Source: Falsiroseomonas tokyonensis
Lineage (GTDB): Bacteria; Pseudomonadota; Alphaproteobacteria; Acetobacterales; Acetobacteraceae
NCBI RefSeq assembly: GCF_019024325.1
Contig: NZ_JAFNJS010000001.1
Span: forward strand, 124,001 to 188,000
Direction: 5' to 3'
Length of the DNA: 64,000 bases
Shown: piece by piece, positions 27,039-36,627 of the stretch
Numbering within the stretch: the first letter of the stretch is position 1
Layout: the number at the start of each line of letters is the position of its first letter
The notes under the pieces: generated by a model
Database searches by the model: none
Seen by the model: only the letters and a program-made list of their open reading frames with translations
Told to the model about the DNA's origin: nothing
Program-made: the position numbers and the translations under genes

Positions 27039-27527
27039 GCTGGACGTTCCTCGGATGGCCACCGGCCGGCAGCCGCATGGCGCGGCAGATTGGCAGGGCC
27101 TTAACCGTCTGGCGACCCTTGCCGATCAAGGATGAGCCCCATGCGGCGCATGGACTGGGCGCTTGCGACGCGCGGCCCGGGACCCTGCAGTTCACGGCCT
27201 CCGGCCGGGGGCGGTGCATGGCCCCCGGCCCGGGCGGTGCATGGCCGAGATTTCAGGCACGACAGCGGATGGACACCGCCGTAAGCCACCCTTTATATGC
27301 TCCGCAGCGCCATTTCCGGCAGAAGAGGCTTTCGTGCCCGTCGCGCAAGCGTCTGGCCCTCGACCCGCCGGTCTGGAGCGAAGGTTTGCGGGTAAGTGGG
27401 TCGCCTGGCGGGTCTTCCGCAAGGCCCGGCAAGCGGTCTCGGACAACGGTTCCAGCCGGCTCGGGCCCGGACGGGTGGCAATACGGGTGGGTAGAGCCGC
27501 AAGCGGCAGGCGGAAAAGGACGACGAG
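27039..27527. other. 489-base divergent intergenic region between hemF and petA
   Basis: Short open frames here overlap one another with no family match and no consistent ribosome binding site, so I call none. Visible structure: GGGCGGTGCATGGCC occurs twice (27209-27223 and 27232-27246), and GGCCGGGGG (27203-27211) is mirrored by CCCCCGGCC (27222-27230) around a 10-base loop. The stretch must hold the promoters of hemF (leftward) and petABC (rightward); I cannot locate -35/-10 boxes convincingly. Confidence 0.6.
27203..27246 (+). repeat. Hairpin and 15-bp direct repeat upstream of petA
   Basis: Perfect 9-bp stem GGCCGGGGG/CCCCCGGCC with a 10-base loop at 27203-27230, overlapping two copies of GGGCGGTGCATGGCC with a 23-base period (27209-27223, 27232-27246). 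A regulatory site or mRNA leader structure of the bc1 operon is possible. Confidence 0.5.
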
Positions 27528-28130
27528 ATGGCCGAAACAATGGTGTCCCCTGGGGTAGCCCCGGCTGGATCCGCCCAGCATGGTGCGCCCCATGGTGCCC
27601 CCCATGGTGCTGCGGCAGGCGAGACGCGCCGCGACTTCCTGATGCTGACCACCGGCGCCTTCGCGGCGGTCGGCGTCGGCGCGGTGGTCTGGCCCTTCAT
27701 CAGCTCGATGAACCCGGCACGGGACGTGCTGGCCCTGGCCTCGACCGAAGTGGACCTGACGCCGATTGCGGTCGGCCAGGCGGTGACCGTGGTCTGGCGC
27801 GGCAAGCCGGTCTTCGTGCGCCACCGCACGGCGGAGGAGATCCAGGCCGCGCGCGCCACGCCGCTGTCGCAGCTGAAGGACCCGGCGACGGACCAGAGCC
27901 GGGTGCAGCGGGACCAGTGGCTGGTCGTGGTGGGCGTCTGCACGCATCTGGGCTGCGTGCCGCTCGGCCAGAAGCCGACCGATGCCAGGGGTGAATACCA
28001 AGGCTGGTTCTGCCCCTGCCATGGCAGCCACTACGACACCTCGGGACGCATCCGCCTCGGCCCGGCGCCGCTGAACCTTGCGGTTCCCGAATACAGCTTC
28101 ACCTCCGACACGCAAATCAGGATCGGCTGA
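27528..28130 (+). CDS. petA: Ubiquinol-cytochrome c reductase Rieske iron-sulfur subunit
   Basis: 200 residues. The N-terminus carries a low-complexity [10 protein letters not shown] run, then a Tat motif [17 protein letters not shown] and a single membrane helix, as in other alphaproteobacterial Rieske subunits. Rieske cluster boxes: CTHLGC (Cys138, His140, Cys143) and CPCHGSHYD (Cys162, Cys164, His165). All ligands and the disulfide pair are present. Inner-membrane anchored, periplasmic head; it moves electrons from ubiquinol to cytochrome c1. First gene of petABC, 61 bases before petB. Confidence 0.96.
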   Translation: MAETMVSPGVAPAGSAQHGAPHGAPHGAAAGETRRDFLMLTTGAFAAVGVGAVVWPFISSMNPARDVLALASTEVDLTPIAVGQAVTVVWRGKPVFVRHRTAEEIQAARATPLSQLKDPATDQSRVQRDQWLVVVGVCTHLGCVPLGQKPTDARGEYQGWFCPCHGSHYDTSGRIRLGPAPLNLAVPEYSFTSDTQIRIG

Positions 28131-28191
28131 GCGCGGCTGGGCGCGGTATCGTCCGCGCCCGCCCTCAACCTCCACTGGGGAGCCAGGCAAG

Positions 28192-29463
28192 ATGGCCATC
28201 GGCCTTCACGACAGCACCATCAAGAACCCCGTGCTCCGCTGGGTCGACCAGCGGCTGCCGGTGTTCACCATGATGCAGAAGGAATACGGGACGTTCCCGA
28301 CGCCCCGGAATTTCAACTACTTCTGGAACTTCGGCGCCCTCGCCATGGTCACGCTGATGATCATGATCGCGACCGGCATCTTTCTGGCGATGAACTACAC
28401 GCCGCACACGTCCTATGCCTTCGACAGTGTCGAACGCATCATGCGGGACGTGAACTACGGCTGGCTGATCCGCTATGTGCACATGAACGGCGCCTCGATG
28501 TTCTTCATCGTGGTGTTCATCCACATCTGGCGCGGCCTGTATTACGGGTCCTACAAGGCGCCGCGGGAGCTGCTGTGGATCCTCGGCGTGGTGATCTTCC
28601 TGCTGATGATGGCCACCGCCTTCATGGGCTACGTCTTGCCTTGGGGCCAGATGTCCTTCTGGGGCGCCACCGTCATCACCAACCTGTTCTCCGCCTTCCC
28701 GCTGGTGGGCGAGCACATCGTGACCTGGCTCTGGGGCGGCTTCTCCGTCGACAATCCGACGCTGAACCGCTTCTTCAGCCTGCACTACCTGATGCCCTTC
28801 GTGATCGCCGGCGTGGTCTTCCTGCACGTGGCCGCGCTGCACATCACCGGCTCCAACAACCCGCTGGGCATCGACCCGAAGGGCCCGCAGGACACCCTGC
28901 CCTTCCACCCCTACTACACGGCGAAGGACAGCGTCGGGCTGATCGTCTACTTCATCGTCTTCGCCTTCCTGGTGTTCTTCATGCCGAACTACCTCGGCCA
29001 CCCGGACAACTACATCCCGGCGAACCCGCTGGTGACGCCCGCGCATATCGTGCCGGAATGGTACTTCCTGCCCTTCTACGCCATTCTCCGGGCCGTTCCG
29101 GACAAGCTCGGCGGCGTGCTGCTGATGTTCGGCTCCATCGCGGTGCTGTTCATCCTGCCCTGGCTCGACACCTCCCCGGTGCGCTCCATGCGCTTCCGCC
29201 CGGTGGCGAAGTGGGCGCTGTTCCTCTGGCTCATCGCCTTCTTCGTGCTGATGTGGGCGGGCGGCAAGCCGGCGGAGGAGCCGTATGTGACGATCTCCCG
29301 CATCGCCACCGCCTATTACTTCGCCTACTTCCTGGTGATCCTGCCCCTGCTTGGCCGCCTTGAACGGCCGTTGTCGCTGCCCGAGAGCATCGCCATGCCT
29401 GTCCTCCGCGGTGGCGGACCGGTGATGGCGGGCGCCGCGGCGAAGCCGATGGAGAAGGCCTGA
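28192..29463 (+). CDS. petB: Cytochrome b subunit of the bc1 complex
   Basis: 423 residues with about eight membrane helices. Haem-ligand histidine pairs are in [21 protein letters not shown] and [23 protein letters not shown]; the quinol-oxidation motif [16 protein letters not shown] contains the key Glu. Unsplit, full-length cytochrome b. Start chosen at ATG 28192; the frame's earlier start lies inside petA. Its stop overlaps petC by one base. Confidence 0.97.
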   Translation: MAIGLHDSTIKNPVLRWVDQRLPVFTMMQKEYGTFPTPRNFNYFWNFGALAMVTLMIMIATGIFLAMNYTPHTSYAFDSVERIMRDVNYGWLIRYVHMNGASMFFIVVFIHIWRGLYYGSYKAPRELLWILGVVIFLLMMATAFMGYVLPWGQMSFWGATVITNLFSAFPLVGEHIVTWLWGGFSVDNPTLNRFFSLHYLMPFVIAGVVFLHVAALHITGSNNPLGIDPKGPQDTLPFHPYYTAKDSVGLIVYFIVFAFLVFFMPNYLGHPDNYIPANPLVTPAHIVPEWYFLPFYAILRAVPDKLGGVLLMFGSIAVLFILPWLDTSPVRSMRFRPVAKWALFLWLIAFFVLMWAGGKPAEEPYVTISRIATAYYFAYFLVILPLLGRLERPLSLPESIAMPVLRGGGPVMAGAAAKPMEKA

Positions 29464-30248
29464 TGCGCGCTGTCCGCAACCTGATCGGCGCCCTGGCCCT
29501 GGGCGCCGTGGCCAGCCTCGGCGCCGTGCTGCCCAGCCCGGCCCGCGCGGCGGGGGAGGCGATTGCCATCCCGGACGCCAATTTCGGCTTCGCCGGCTTC
29601 TTCGGCACCTTCGACCGCGGCGCCGCCCAGCGCGGCCTGCAGGTCTACAAGGAGGTCTGCTCGGCCTGCCACGGCATGTACCACCTGTCCTACCGCAACC
29701 TGCTGGAGATCGGGCTGAGCGAGGACCAGGTGCGCGCCCTGGCCGGCACCTTCACCGTGATGGACGGGCCGAACGATACGGGCGAGATGTTCGAGCGCCC
29801 GGCCCGCCTGTCCGACCGCTTCCGCCGGCCCTTCGCCAATGAACTGGCGGCGCGTGCCGCCAACAACGGCGCCTATCCGCCGGACCTCTCGGTGATGGCC
29901 AAGGCGCGGCCGAATGGCGCCAACTACCTGCACGCCCTGCTGACCGGCTATGTCGATCCGCCGGCCGGCTTCACCGTGGCCGATGGCATGTACTACAACG
30001 CCTATTACCCGGGCCATCAGATCGCCATGCCGCCGATCCTGAACCCGGACCAGGTGACCTATGCCGATGGCACCGCCGCGACGGTGGACCAGATGGCCCG
30101 CGACGTCGCCACCTTCCTCGCCTGGGCGGCGGAGCCGGAGACCGAGCAGCGCCGCGCCATGGGCGTGAAGATGATCCTGTTCCTGATCGTCCTCGGCGGC
30201 CTGACCTATGCGGTGAAGCGCAAGGTCTGGGCGGATGTGAAGCACTGA
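29463..30248 (+). CDS. petC: Cytochrome c1 subunit of the bc1 complex
   Basis: 261 residues with signal peptide (NLIGALALGAVASLGAVLPSPARAA), haem c motif CSACH (Cys66, Cys69, His70), the axial Met region HQIAMPPIL, and a C-terminal anchor helix MILFLIVLGGLTYAVKRKVWADVKH. Located in the periplasm, it passes electrons to soluble cytochrome c. Its ATG shares a base with the petB stop. A hairpin terminator follows at 30275. Confidence 0.96.
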   Translation: MRAVRNLIGALALGAVASLGAVLPSPARAAGEAIAIPDANFGFAGFFGTFDRGAAQRGLQVYKEVCSACHGMYHLSYRNLLEIGLSEDQVRALAGTFTVMDGPNDTGEMFERPARLSDRFRRPFANELAARAANNGAYPPDLSVMAKARPNGANYLHALLTGYVDPPAGFTVADGMYYNAYYPGHQIAMPPILNPDQVTYADGTAATVDQMARDVATFLAWAAEPETEQRRAMGVKMILFLIVLGGLTYAVKRKVWADVKH

Positions 30249-30274
30249 AGCCGAGCCCCCGGGCCGGTTTCCGG

Positions 30275-30304
30275 AAGGGCCGCTCCCGCCAGGGGGCGGC
30301 CCTT
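30275..30304 (+). terminator. Terminator of the petABC operon
   Basis: AAGGGCCGC (30275-30283) pairs with GCGGCCCTT (30296-30304), a 9-bp stem with a 12-base loop, followed by TTCTGCTTT. It sits 26 bases after the petC stop, consistent with intrinsic termination. Confidence 0.75.
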
Positions 30305-30355
30305 TCTGCTTTCCGGGCCCCATTGTAGAAGCCCCGCGCAGCCAGGAGCCTCCGC

Positions 30356-31243
30356 ATGTCCGAAACCGTCACCCCCGTCATCGGCCTGATCGGCGGCTCC
30401 GGCCTGTACGATCTGCCGGGGCTGCAGCAGCGCGAATGGAAGCGCATCGAAAGCCCCTGGGGGGAGCCCTCGGACGAGATCCTGCATGGCACGCTGTCCG
30501 GCGTGCCGGTGCGCTTCCTGCCGCGCCATGGCCGCGGCCACCCCACCCCGCCCTCCCGCCTGAACTACCGCGCCAATATCGATGCGATGAAGCGGGCGGG
30601 CTGCACCGAGATCATCTCCCTCTCTGCGGTGGGATCGCTGAAGGAGGAGCTGCCCCCGGGCCACTTCGTCATCGTCGACCAGTTCATCGACCGCACCTTT
30701 GCGCGGGAAAAATCCTTCTTCGAGACCGGCTGCGTCGGCCATGTCTCGGTGGCCCATCCGGTCTGCCCGCGGCTCGGCGATGCGCTGGAGGCCTCGGCCC
30801 GCAAGCTGGGCCTGCCGGTGACGCGCGGCGGCACCTACATGGTGATGGAAGGCCCACAATTCTCGACCAAGGCGGAAAGCCTGCTGTATCGCAGCTGGGG
30901 CTGCAGCGTGATCGGCATGACGAACATGCCGGAGGCGAAGCTGGCGCGGGAGGCGGAGCTTTGCTACGCGACCGTCGCCATGGTGACCGACTTCGACTGC
31001 TGGCACCCGGACCATGATGCGGTGACGGTGGACCAGGTGGTGAAGGTGCTGTTCGGCAATGCCGACCTGGCGCGCGGGCTGGTCGCCGATGTGGTGCCGG
31101 GCCTCGGCGCGCCGCGCGGCCACTGCCCCGCCGGCTGCGACCGCGCGCTGGACCATGCGCTGATCACGGCGCCGGAAAAGCGCGACCCGGCGCTGATGGC
31201 GAAGCTGGATGCGGTGGCCGGGCGGGTGCTGCGGGCCGCCTGA
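30356..31243 (+). CDS. mtnP: S-methyl-5'-thioadenosine phosphorylase
   Basis: 295 residues, class I purine nucleoside phosphorylase fold. Motifs: GLIGGSGLYDL, the phosphate-site RHGRGHPTPPSRLNYRANID, GGTYMVMEGPQFSTKAES (base and ribose site) and GMTNMPEAKLAREAELCYAT then MVTDFDCWHP. These match MtnP rather than PNP. It cleaves methylthioadenosine to adenine and methylthioribose-1-phosphate in methionine salvage. It ends 3 bases before the DUF1275 gene, which is probably cotranscribed. Confidence 0.93.
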   Translation: MSETVTPVIGLIGGSGLYDLPGLQQREWKRIESPWGEPSDEILHGTLSGVPVRFLPRHGRGHPTPPSRLNYRANIDAMKRAGCTEIISLSAVGSLKEELPPGHFVIVDQFIDRTFAREKSFFETGCVGHVSVAHPVCPRLGDALEASARKLGLPVTRGGTYMVMEGPQFSTKAESLLYRSWGCSVIGMTNMPEAKLAREAELCYATVAMVTDFDCWHPDHDAVTVDQVVKVLFGNADLARGLVADVVPGLGAPRGHCPAGCDRALDHALITAPEKRDPALMAKLDAVAGRVLRAA

Positions 31244-31246
31244 CCG

Positions 31247-32032
31247 GTGCCCGCGCGGCTGCTGCGCCCGCTGGCGCCGGCCATCCTCTTCGCGCATCGC
31301 CTGGTGGCGGACCGGCGCAGCGAGGCCAGCGACCGCCATTTGGCCTATGCGCTGGCCTTCATCGCCGGCGCGATCAATGCCGGCGGCTTCTTCGCCGTCG
31401 GGCACTATACCTCCCACATGTCGGGCATTGTCTCCGCCGTCGCGGACCATGCGGCGCTCGGCCATTGGCCGCTGGCCGGGGCCGGGCTGGCGGCGGTGCT
31501 CTGCTTCGTGCTGGGCGCCGCCACCTCCGCCTGGCTGATCAACTGGGGCCGGCGGCACGAATCCACCGCGCAATATGCCCTGCCGCTGCTGCTGGAGGGG
31601 GTGCTGCTGGCGGGCCTTGGCGCGGCCGGCATGGTCTGGGGCGGCGGGGTGCCAGGGGCGTTGAGGGGGGCGTTGACGGTGGCGGTGGCGCTGCTCTGCT
31701 TCCTCATGGGGCTGCAGAACGCCACGATCACCAAGGTCTCCGGCGCCCGGCTGCGCACCACCCATGTGACCGGCATCGTCACCGACATCGGCATCGAGCT
31801 GGGCAAGCTGGGCTACTGGAACCGCGGCGGGCTGGGTCCGGCGGTGCGCGCCGATCGCGCGAAGCTGCGGCTGCTGGGCGCCATGCTCTGCGCCTTCCTG
31901 GCGGGCGGCACGCTGGGCGCGCTGGGCTTCAGCCAGTTCGGCGCCGCGGCCGCGCTGCCGCTGGCGCTGCTGCTGGGCCTGCTCGGCACGGCCCCCGCGG
32001 CGGCGGCCGTGCTGCGGCGGCGGGCGGGCTGA
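31247..32032 (+). CDS. DUF1275/YoaK-family membrane protein
   Basis: 261 residues from GTG, about six membrane helices. Family motifs: ALAFIAGAINAGGFFAVGHYTSHMSGIV, LCFLMGLQNATITKVSGARLRTTHVTGIVTDIGIELGKL. These are diagnostic for DUF1275 (YoaK). Members are integral inner-membrane proteins of unknown function, sometimes linked to stress or efflux. Follows mtnP after 3 bases. Confidence 0.88.
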   Translation: MPARLLRPLAPAILFAHRLVADRRSEASDRHLAYALAFIAGAINAGGFFAVGHYTSHMSGIVSAVADHAALGHWPLAGAGLAAVLCFVLGAATSAWLINWGRRHESTAQYALPLLLEGVLLAGLGAAGMVWGGGVPGALRGALTVAVALLCFLMGLQNATITKVSGARLRTTHVTGIVTDIGIELGKLGYWNRGGLGPAVRADRAKLRLLGAMLCAFLAGGTLGALGFSQFGAAAALPLALLLGLLGTAPAAAAVLRRRAG

Positions 32033-32033
32033 G

Positions 32034-32252
32034 CTAGTCCTTCACTTCCTCCAGCCGCACCGCCAGCTCGCCGGACTGGGCCGCGCCCTCCCGCTTCCGG
32101 CGGCGCAGCACCAGCGGCACCACGAAGACCACCAGGGCCAGCAGCGCAATGACCCAGAAGGGATAGGTCGGCTGCGCGCCGCCCGGGCTCCAGATCGGGA
32201 TCATGATCAGCAGGGCCAGGCAGATGCCGGAGGTGATGTAGTAGCCGAGCAT
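32034..32252 (-). CDS. Small two-helix membrane protein
   Basis: 72 residues with two hydrophobic segments, YYITSGICLALLIMIPIW and FWVIALLALVVFVVPLVL, joined by a short loop, and a cationic/acidic C-terminal tail (RRRKREGAAQSGELAVRLEEVKD). No domain recognised. It is convergent with the DUF1275 gene, 2 bases away, and lies 24 bases downstream of the dienelactone hydrolase gene, so it may be cotranscribed with it. Confidence 0.6.
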   Translation of the reverse strand: MLGYYITSGICLALLIMIPIWSPGGAQPTYPFWVIALLALVVFVVPLVLRRRKREGAAQSGELAVRLEEVKD

Positions 32253-32276
32253 GGCGTCAGCTCCCCAATGCTTGGG

Positions 32277-32936
32277 TCAGAGATGTTTGGCGAAGAAGGC
32301 GAGCGTGCGGGCCTGGGCCACATCGGCATCGGCCGGCTTGTAGGAGCCGCGCTCCTCGCAGCCGAATCCATGGCCGGCGCCCTGATAGACGAAGATCTCG
32401 ACGCCCGGCTGCGCCTGGCGGATCAGTTCGACATCCGACATCGGGATGGAGGCATCGACCTCGCCGAAATGCAGCTGCACCGGGCAGGCGGGCTTTTCCG
32501 TGCGGGTTCCGGCGATGCCACCGCCATACCAGCCGCAGGCGGCCTTGAAGCTGTGGCTGCGCGTCGCGCCCCACCAGGCGATGGTGCCGCCCCAGCAATA
32601 GCCGACGATGCCGCGCGCGGCCGTGCCCGGCAGGGCGGCGGCGGCGGCCTCGATGTCCAGCATCGTGTCCTTCTCATCGACCTTGGCGCGCAGGTCGCGG
32701 CCGCGGGCCACATCCTCCGCCGCATAGCCGAGCTCGACGCCGCGCTCGACGCGGTCGAACAGCGCCGGGCAGACCACCGCATAGCCTTCGGCCGCGAAAG
32801 CGTCGCAGACATGCCGCATATGGCGGTTCACGCCGAAGATTTCCTGCACCACCACCAGGGCACGCTTCGCATCGGCGGGGCCGGCGCGATAGGCATTCAG
32901 GCGATGGCCATCGGCGGCCTTGAGCTCGATCTGCAT
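32277..32936 (-). CDS. Dienelactone hydrolase family protein
   Basis: 219 residues, alpha/beta hydrolase of the DLH type. Catalytic triad: Cys114 in GYCWGG, Asp161 in FGEVDASIP and His189 in GAGHGFGC. The motif QEIFGVNRHMRHVCDAFAAEGY is characteristic. Cys nucleophile rather than Ser favours dienelactone hydrolase or a related carboxymethylenebutenolidase; the substrate here is unknown and no chlorocatechol genes are nearby. Confidence 0.87.
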   Translation of the reverse strand: MQIELKAADGHRLNAYRAGPADAKRALVVVQEIFGVNRHMRHVCDAFAAEGYAVVCPALFDRVERGVELGYAAEDVARGRDLRAKVDEKDTMLDIEAAAAALPGTAARGIVGYCWGGTIAWWGATRSHSFKAACGWYGGGIAGTRTEKPACPVQLHFGEVDASIPMSDVELIRQAQPGVEIFVYQGAGHGFGCEERGSYKPADADVAQARTLAFFAKHL

Positions 32937-32975
32937 GACGTTTCCCGCGCAGGTTCAGCACGGTAGTGTTCCCTT

Positions 32976-33161
32976 ATGGGCAAACTCGTCAACCTCAACC
33001 ATGCGCGCAAGGCGCTGGCGAAGCGGCAGGCGGAGGCGGAGGCCGCCGCGAACCGCGTGAAGCACGGCCGCACCAAGGCGGAGAAGCTGGCCGATCGCGC
33101 GGCGGAGGCGCGGCGCGCGGCGCTGCTGGATGGCGCGAAGCGGGAATCCGCGGAAGACTGA
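32976..33161 (+). CDS. DUF4169 small protein
   Basis: 61 residues: MGKLVNLNHARKALAKRQAE, then AAANRVKHGRTKAEKLAD. This N-L-x-x-A-R-K start and the NRxKxGRTKAEK motif define DUF4169, a family of short, charged, helical proteins of unknown function found mainly in alphaproteobacteria. The thioesterase gene starts 4 bases after its stop, so they share a transcript. Confidence 0.85.
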   Translation: MGKLVNLNHARKALAKRQAEAEAAANRVKHGRTKAEKLADRAAEARRAALLDGAKRESAED

Positions 33162-33165
33162 GTGG

Positions 33166-33579
33166 ATGGACAGCACCGCTTACGACCCCGCCACCGATGG
33201 CTGGCAGATCGTCACCCCCTCCGGCCTGCCGGAGACCGCGAACCCACTCTGGCAGCGCGGCGCCGAATACGGTTTTGCGGCGCGCCCGGACCACGCCAAT
33301 GGCCGCGGCGTCATCCATGGCGGCATCCTCGCCACCTTCATGGACCATACGCTGGGGCTGATCGTGCGCGCCGCGACCGGCGGCGGCATCAACCTGGCCA
33401 CCATCCAGCTCGACCTGCACTACCTGGCGGCCGCGAAGCCGGGGCAGTTTCTGGTGGGCGCGGGGGAGATCACGCGGCAGACCCGCAGCGTGGTCTTCGT
33501 GCGTGGCACGCTGCGCGCCGGCGATACGGCGGTGATCGCGGCCACCGGCATCTGGAAGCTGCTGGCCCCCCCGCGGTGA
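33166..33579 (+). CDS. PaaI-type hotdog thioesterase
   Basis: 137 residues of a hotdog fold. The motif GRGVIHGGILATFMDHTLGL matches the PaaI/4HBT active-site region (HGG then D), and NLATIQLDLHYLAAAKPGQF follows. These hydrolyse acyl- or aryl-acyl-CoA. ATG 33166 is chosen because it follows the DUF4169 stop; the frame opens earlier at 33130 inside that gene. The protein acts in the cytoplasm as a multimer. Confidence 0.85.
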   Translation: MDSTAYDPATDGWQIVTPSGLPETANPLWQRGAEYGFAARPDHANGRGVIHGGILATFMDHTLGLIVRAATGGGINLATIQLDLHYLAAAKPGQFLVGAGEITRQTRSVVFVRGTLRAGDTAVIAATGIWKLLAPPR

Positions 33580-33632
33580 CGCTCGGCCCATACCTGGGCT
33601 AGAAGGCGGGCCGCGACAGACGGAGAGAATCC

Positions 33633-34343
33633 ATGAAAATCACCTGGTTCGGGCACTCGGCCTATCGCCTGGAATTCGCCAATTCGGTGGTGCTGATCGA
33701 CCCCTTCCTGACCGGCAACCCGGTCTTCCAGGGCGATGCCGAGGCGGCCAGCGCGGGCGCCACCCACATCCTGCTGACGCATGGCCACAGCGACCATGTC
33801 GGCGACACGCTGGCGATCCACCAGCGGACGGGCGCCAAGGTGGTGGCGAATTTCGAGATCTGCATGTGGCTGGCCCGCCAGGGGCTGAAGGCCATGGACC
33901 CGATGAACACGGGCGGCACCACGCAGCAGGACGATTTTGCGGTGACGCTGACCATCGCCTTCCATTCCTCGGCGGTGATGGACGAGAACGGCGTGACCCA
34001 GGACCTCGGCCTGCCCGGCGGGCTGGTGATCACGCCGAAGGCCAAGGGCGAGCCGGTGGTCTATCACATGGGCGATACCGAGGTGTTCGGCGACATGGCG
34101 CTGATCGGGGAGCTGCACAGCCCGACGGTGGCGATGGTGCCGGTGGGCGACCGCTTCACCATGGACGGCAAGCGCGGCGCGCTGGCGGTGAAGCGCTTCC
34201 TGCCCAGCGTCACCACCGCCATCCCCTGCCACTTCGGCACCTTCCCGATGATCGCGCCGGATGCCTCGGTCTTCGAGCGGGAGATGGCGGGCGCCAAGGC
34301 CCGCGTGCTGGTGCCGGAAAAGGGCGTGGCCTTCACGCTGTAG
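33633..34343 (+). CDS. UPF0173-type metal-dependent hydrolase (metallo-beta-lactamase fold)
   Basis: 236 residues beginning [15 protein letters not shown], the UPF0173 (YtkL) signature. The metal motif THGHSDH (His50, His52, Asp54, His55) and the later [10 protein letters not shown] and IPCHFGTFP are as expected. Function is unproven; a broad metal-dependent hydrolase. It overlaps the convergent FAD oxidase gene by 11 bases. A weak ribosome binding site (GGAGAG) precedes the ATG. Confidence 0.92.
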   Translation: MKITWFGHSAYRLEFANSVVLIDPFLTGNPVFQGDAEAASAGATHILLTHGHSDHVGDTLAIHQRTGAKVVANFEICMWLARQGLKAMDPMNTGGTTQQDDFAVTLTIAFHSSAVMDENGVTQDLGLPGGLVITPKAKGEPVVYHMGDTEVFGDMALIGELHSPTVAMVPVGDRFTMDGKRGALAVKRFLPSVTTAIPCHFGTFPMIAPDASVFEREMAGAKARVLVPEKGVAFTL

Positions 34344-35439
34344 GGATCGCCGCCATCACCTCCTCCGCCAGCGCGAGGGAGGCCGTCAGCCCCGGGCTCT
34401 CGATGCCGAAGAGGTTCACGAGGCCCGGCACGCCATGGGTGGCCGGACCCTGGATGACGAAGTCCTGGCCCGGCGCGCCCTGCGGCACCGTCTTCGGGCG
34501 GATGCCGGAATAGCCCGGCGCCAGCGCGCCATCCGGCAGGGCGGGCCACCAGCGGCGGATGCTGTCGTAGAACAGCTCCCCCCGCCGCGGGTCCACATTG
34601 TAGTCGATGCGGTCGACCCATTCGACATCCGGCCCGAAGCGCGCCTGGCCGCCGAGGTCGATGGTCAGGTGGGTGCCCAGGCCACCCGGCACCGGCACCG
34701 GGTAGATCAGCCGGCTGAAGGGCGATTTCATCGTCAGGCTGAAGTAGTTGCCCTTGGCGTAGAAGGCGCCGGGGATGTGCTGTTCCGGCATGCCCGCGAT
34801 CCGCCGCGCCAGGCCCGGCGCATGCAGGCCGGCGGAGTTCACTAGCAGGTTGCAGGACAGCGCCATGGGCTCTGCCCCGCCCACCTCCAGCTCGATCCGC
34901 GCGCCGGCCACGCGGCCCTGCAGCACCGGCGCGTGGAAGGCGAACATGGCGCCCGCATCCTCGGCATCGCCCTGAAGCGCCAGCATATAGGCATGGCTGT
35001 CGATGATGCCGGTGGAGGGTGAGACCAGCGCCGCCGTGCAGGACAGGGACGGCTCGATCGCCCGCGCCTCATCCCCCGAGATGAAGCGCAAATCGTCCAC
35101 GCCATTGGCGGCGGCGCGCTGGCGGATGCCTTCCAGCTGCTCGGCCTCCGCCTGGCTGGTGGCGACGATCAGCTTGCCGCAGTTGCGATAGGGCACGCCG
35201 TGGCTGTCGCAGTATTCGTAGAGCTTCCACTTGCCGGCGACGCAGGTCTTCGCCATCAGGCTGCCGGCCTTGTAGTAGATGCCGGCGTGGATCACCTCCG
35301 AATTGCGGGAGGAGGTCTCGGTGCCGATGCCCTCCGCCGCGTCCAGCACCAGCACCTCCCGCCCCGCCTGGGCCAGCGCCCGGGCCACGGCGAGGCCGAC
35401 GACGCCCGCCCCCACCACCACGCAATCCACCTGGTCCAT
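34333..35439 (-). CDS. FAD-dependent oxidoreductase, L-2-hydroxyglutarate oxidase-like
   Basis: 368 residues of the DAO superfamily. FAD motif [27 protein letters not shown] (Gly residues 9-14), then [22 protein letters not shown], which is the LhgO/L2HGDH motif; [15 protein letters not shown] and [10 protein letters not shown] fit too. Oxidises L-2-hydroxyglutarate or a related 2-hydroxyacid and passes electrons to quinone or O2. Start ATG 35439 has GGGGGAG upstream; the longer 35475 start adds low-quality residues. LhgO itself is slightly longer (about 400), so specificity is uncertain. Confidence 0.88.
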   Translation of the reverse strand: MDQVDCVVVGAGVVGLAVARALAQAGREVLVLDAAEGIGTETSSRNSEVIHAGIYYKAGSLMAKTCVAGKWKLYEYCDSHGVPYRNCGKLIVATSQAEAEQLEGIRQRAAANGVDDLRFISGDEARAIEPSLSCTAALVSPSTGIIDSHAYMLALQGDAEDAGAMFAFHAPVLQGRVAGARIELEVGGAEPMALSCNLLVNSAGLHAPGLARRIAGMPEQHIPGAFYAKGNYFSLTMKSPFSRLIYPVPVPGGLGTHLTIDLGGQARFGPDVEWVDRIDYNVDPRRGELFYDSIRRWWPALPDGALAPGYSGIRPKTVPQGAPGQDFVIQGPATHGVPGLVNLFGIESPGLTASLALAEEVMAAIPTA

Positions 35440-35583
35440 GCTGCTCCCCCGAGGCTTTGGGGATGGGTATGGCAAAACGCGGCGCGGGGCGAGGGGGCCC
35501 GCGCCGCTTCGTGAAGCGTCGCCAAGCTGGAAACGCCGCCCCGGCAGGCGCAGGATCGCGCCAAGTCCGATGGGAGGATGTCC

Positions 35584-36624
35584 ATGTCGTTCTTCGCACG
35601 CCGTCGCGCCACGGCATTGCGGGCGGAGGCCGTCGCGCCCTCCCGCCGCCAGCTGCTCGCTTTGGGCTGCGCCTGCTGCACCGCGCTGGCCGCGCCGGTC
35701 AGCCAGGCCGCCGCGCAGTCACCCGCGGTGCAGCAGCACCTGGCCCTGGCCCGCGCCGCGGCGGGGGATGACCTGACGCATCTGCTGCGGCTGGGGGAGG
35801 TCGCCGCTCCCACCCCCGGCCTGCGCCTGCCGACGCCGGATGAGCAGCGCGCCCGACCCACGCCGCCGCCGGCGCGCGCCTTCGACAACCTGGTCTTCCT
35901 GGGCAACCACTGGGTCAGCGCCTGGGCGCTGCTGACCTCCGACGGGATCATTGTGATCGACGGCATGGACCACGACGCCATGGCCGAGCGCGATATCGAG
36001 GGCGGGCTGCGCCGCATGGGGCTGGACCCCGCTCAGGTGAAGCTGATGATCGTGACGCATGGCCATGCCGACCATTATGGCGGCTGCGGCCACTTCACCC
36101 GCCGCTACGGCACCCGCGTGGTGATGAGCGAGACGGATTGGCAGATGCTGGATTCCGGCCGGCTGGAATTCGACCGGCCGGAGCTGGGCCGGCCGCCGCG
36201 CCGGGACATTTCCGTCGGCGACGGCAGCGAGGTGCGGCTGGGCGACACGGTGGTGCGCATCCTGTCCACGCCCGGGCATACCCGCGGCACCATCTCACCC
36301 ATCATCGACCTGAAGCTGGGCGGTGCGACGCATCGGGCGCTGCTCTGGGGCGGCACCTCCTTCAACTTCGGCCGGCAGCCGGACAGGCTTCCGCGGCTGC
36401 AGAGCTATATCGACGGCACCGCCCGCGCCCGCCAGGTGGCGGGGGAGCAGGAGATCGACGTGTTCCTGTCGAACCACAGCAGCTTCGACCTGGCCATCCC
36501 GCGACTGGAGCGGATGCGCGATGGCGGGCCGAACCTCTTCGTCACCGGCGTGCCCGCGACGCAGCGCGCGCTGACCGTGATGCATGAATGCGCCCGGGCG
36601 ACCATGGCTGCCTGGACGGCGTGA
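35584..36624 (+). CDS. Exported metallo-beta-lactamase-fold hydrolase with B3-like metal site
   Basis: 346 residues. A Tat-like signal ([19 protein letters not shown]) predicts export. Zinc ligands in the order of subclass B3: [10 protein letters not shown] (His159, His161, Asp163, His164), His232 in [10 protein letters not shown] and His298 in [14 protein letters not shown] at 35572-35577 abuts the ATG at 35578 but is 6 bases from 35584, so 35584 is taken. A B3-type metallo-beta-lactamase, a lactonase-like or another hydrolase are all possible; whether it hydrolyses beta-lactams cannot be read from sequence. Confidence 0.85.
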   Translation: MSFFARRRATALRAEAVAPSRRQLLALGCACCTALAAPVSQAAAQSPAVQQHLALARAAAGDDLTHLLRLGEVAAPTPGLRLPTPDEQRARPTPPPARAFDNLVFLGNHWVSAWALLTSDGIIVIDGMDHDAMAERDIEGGLRRMGLDPAQVKLMIVTHGHADHYGGCGHFTRRYGTRVVMSETDWQMLDSGRLEFDRPELGRPPRRDISVGDGSEVRLGDTVVRILSTPGHTRGTISPIIDLKLGGATHRALLWGGTSFNFGRQPDRLPRLQSYIDGTARARQVAGEQEIDVFLSNHSSFDLAIPRLERMRDGGPNLFVTGVPATQRALTVMHECARATMAAWTA

Positions 36625-36627
36625 GGC

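Noticed and set aside
27077-27994. Plus-strand open frame across the hemF-petA intergenic region into petA
   Set aside because: Overlaps petA in another frame and has no conserved residues.
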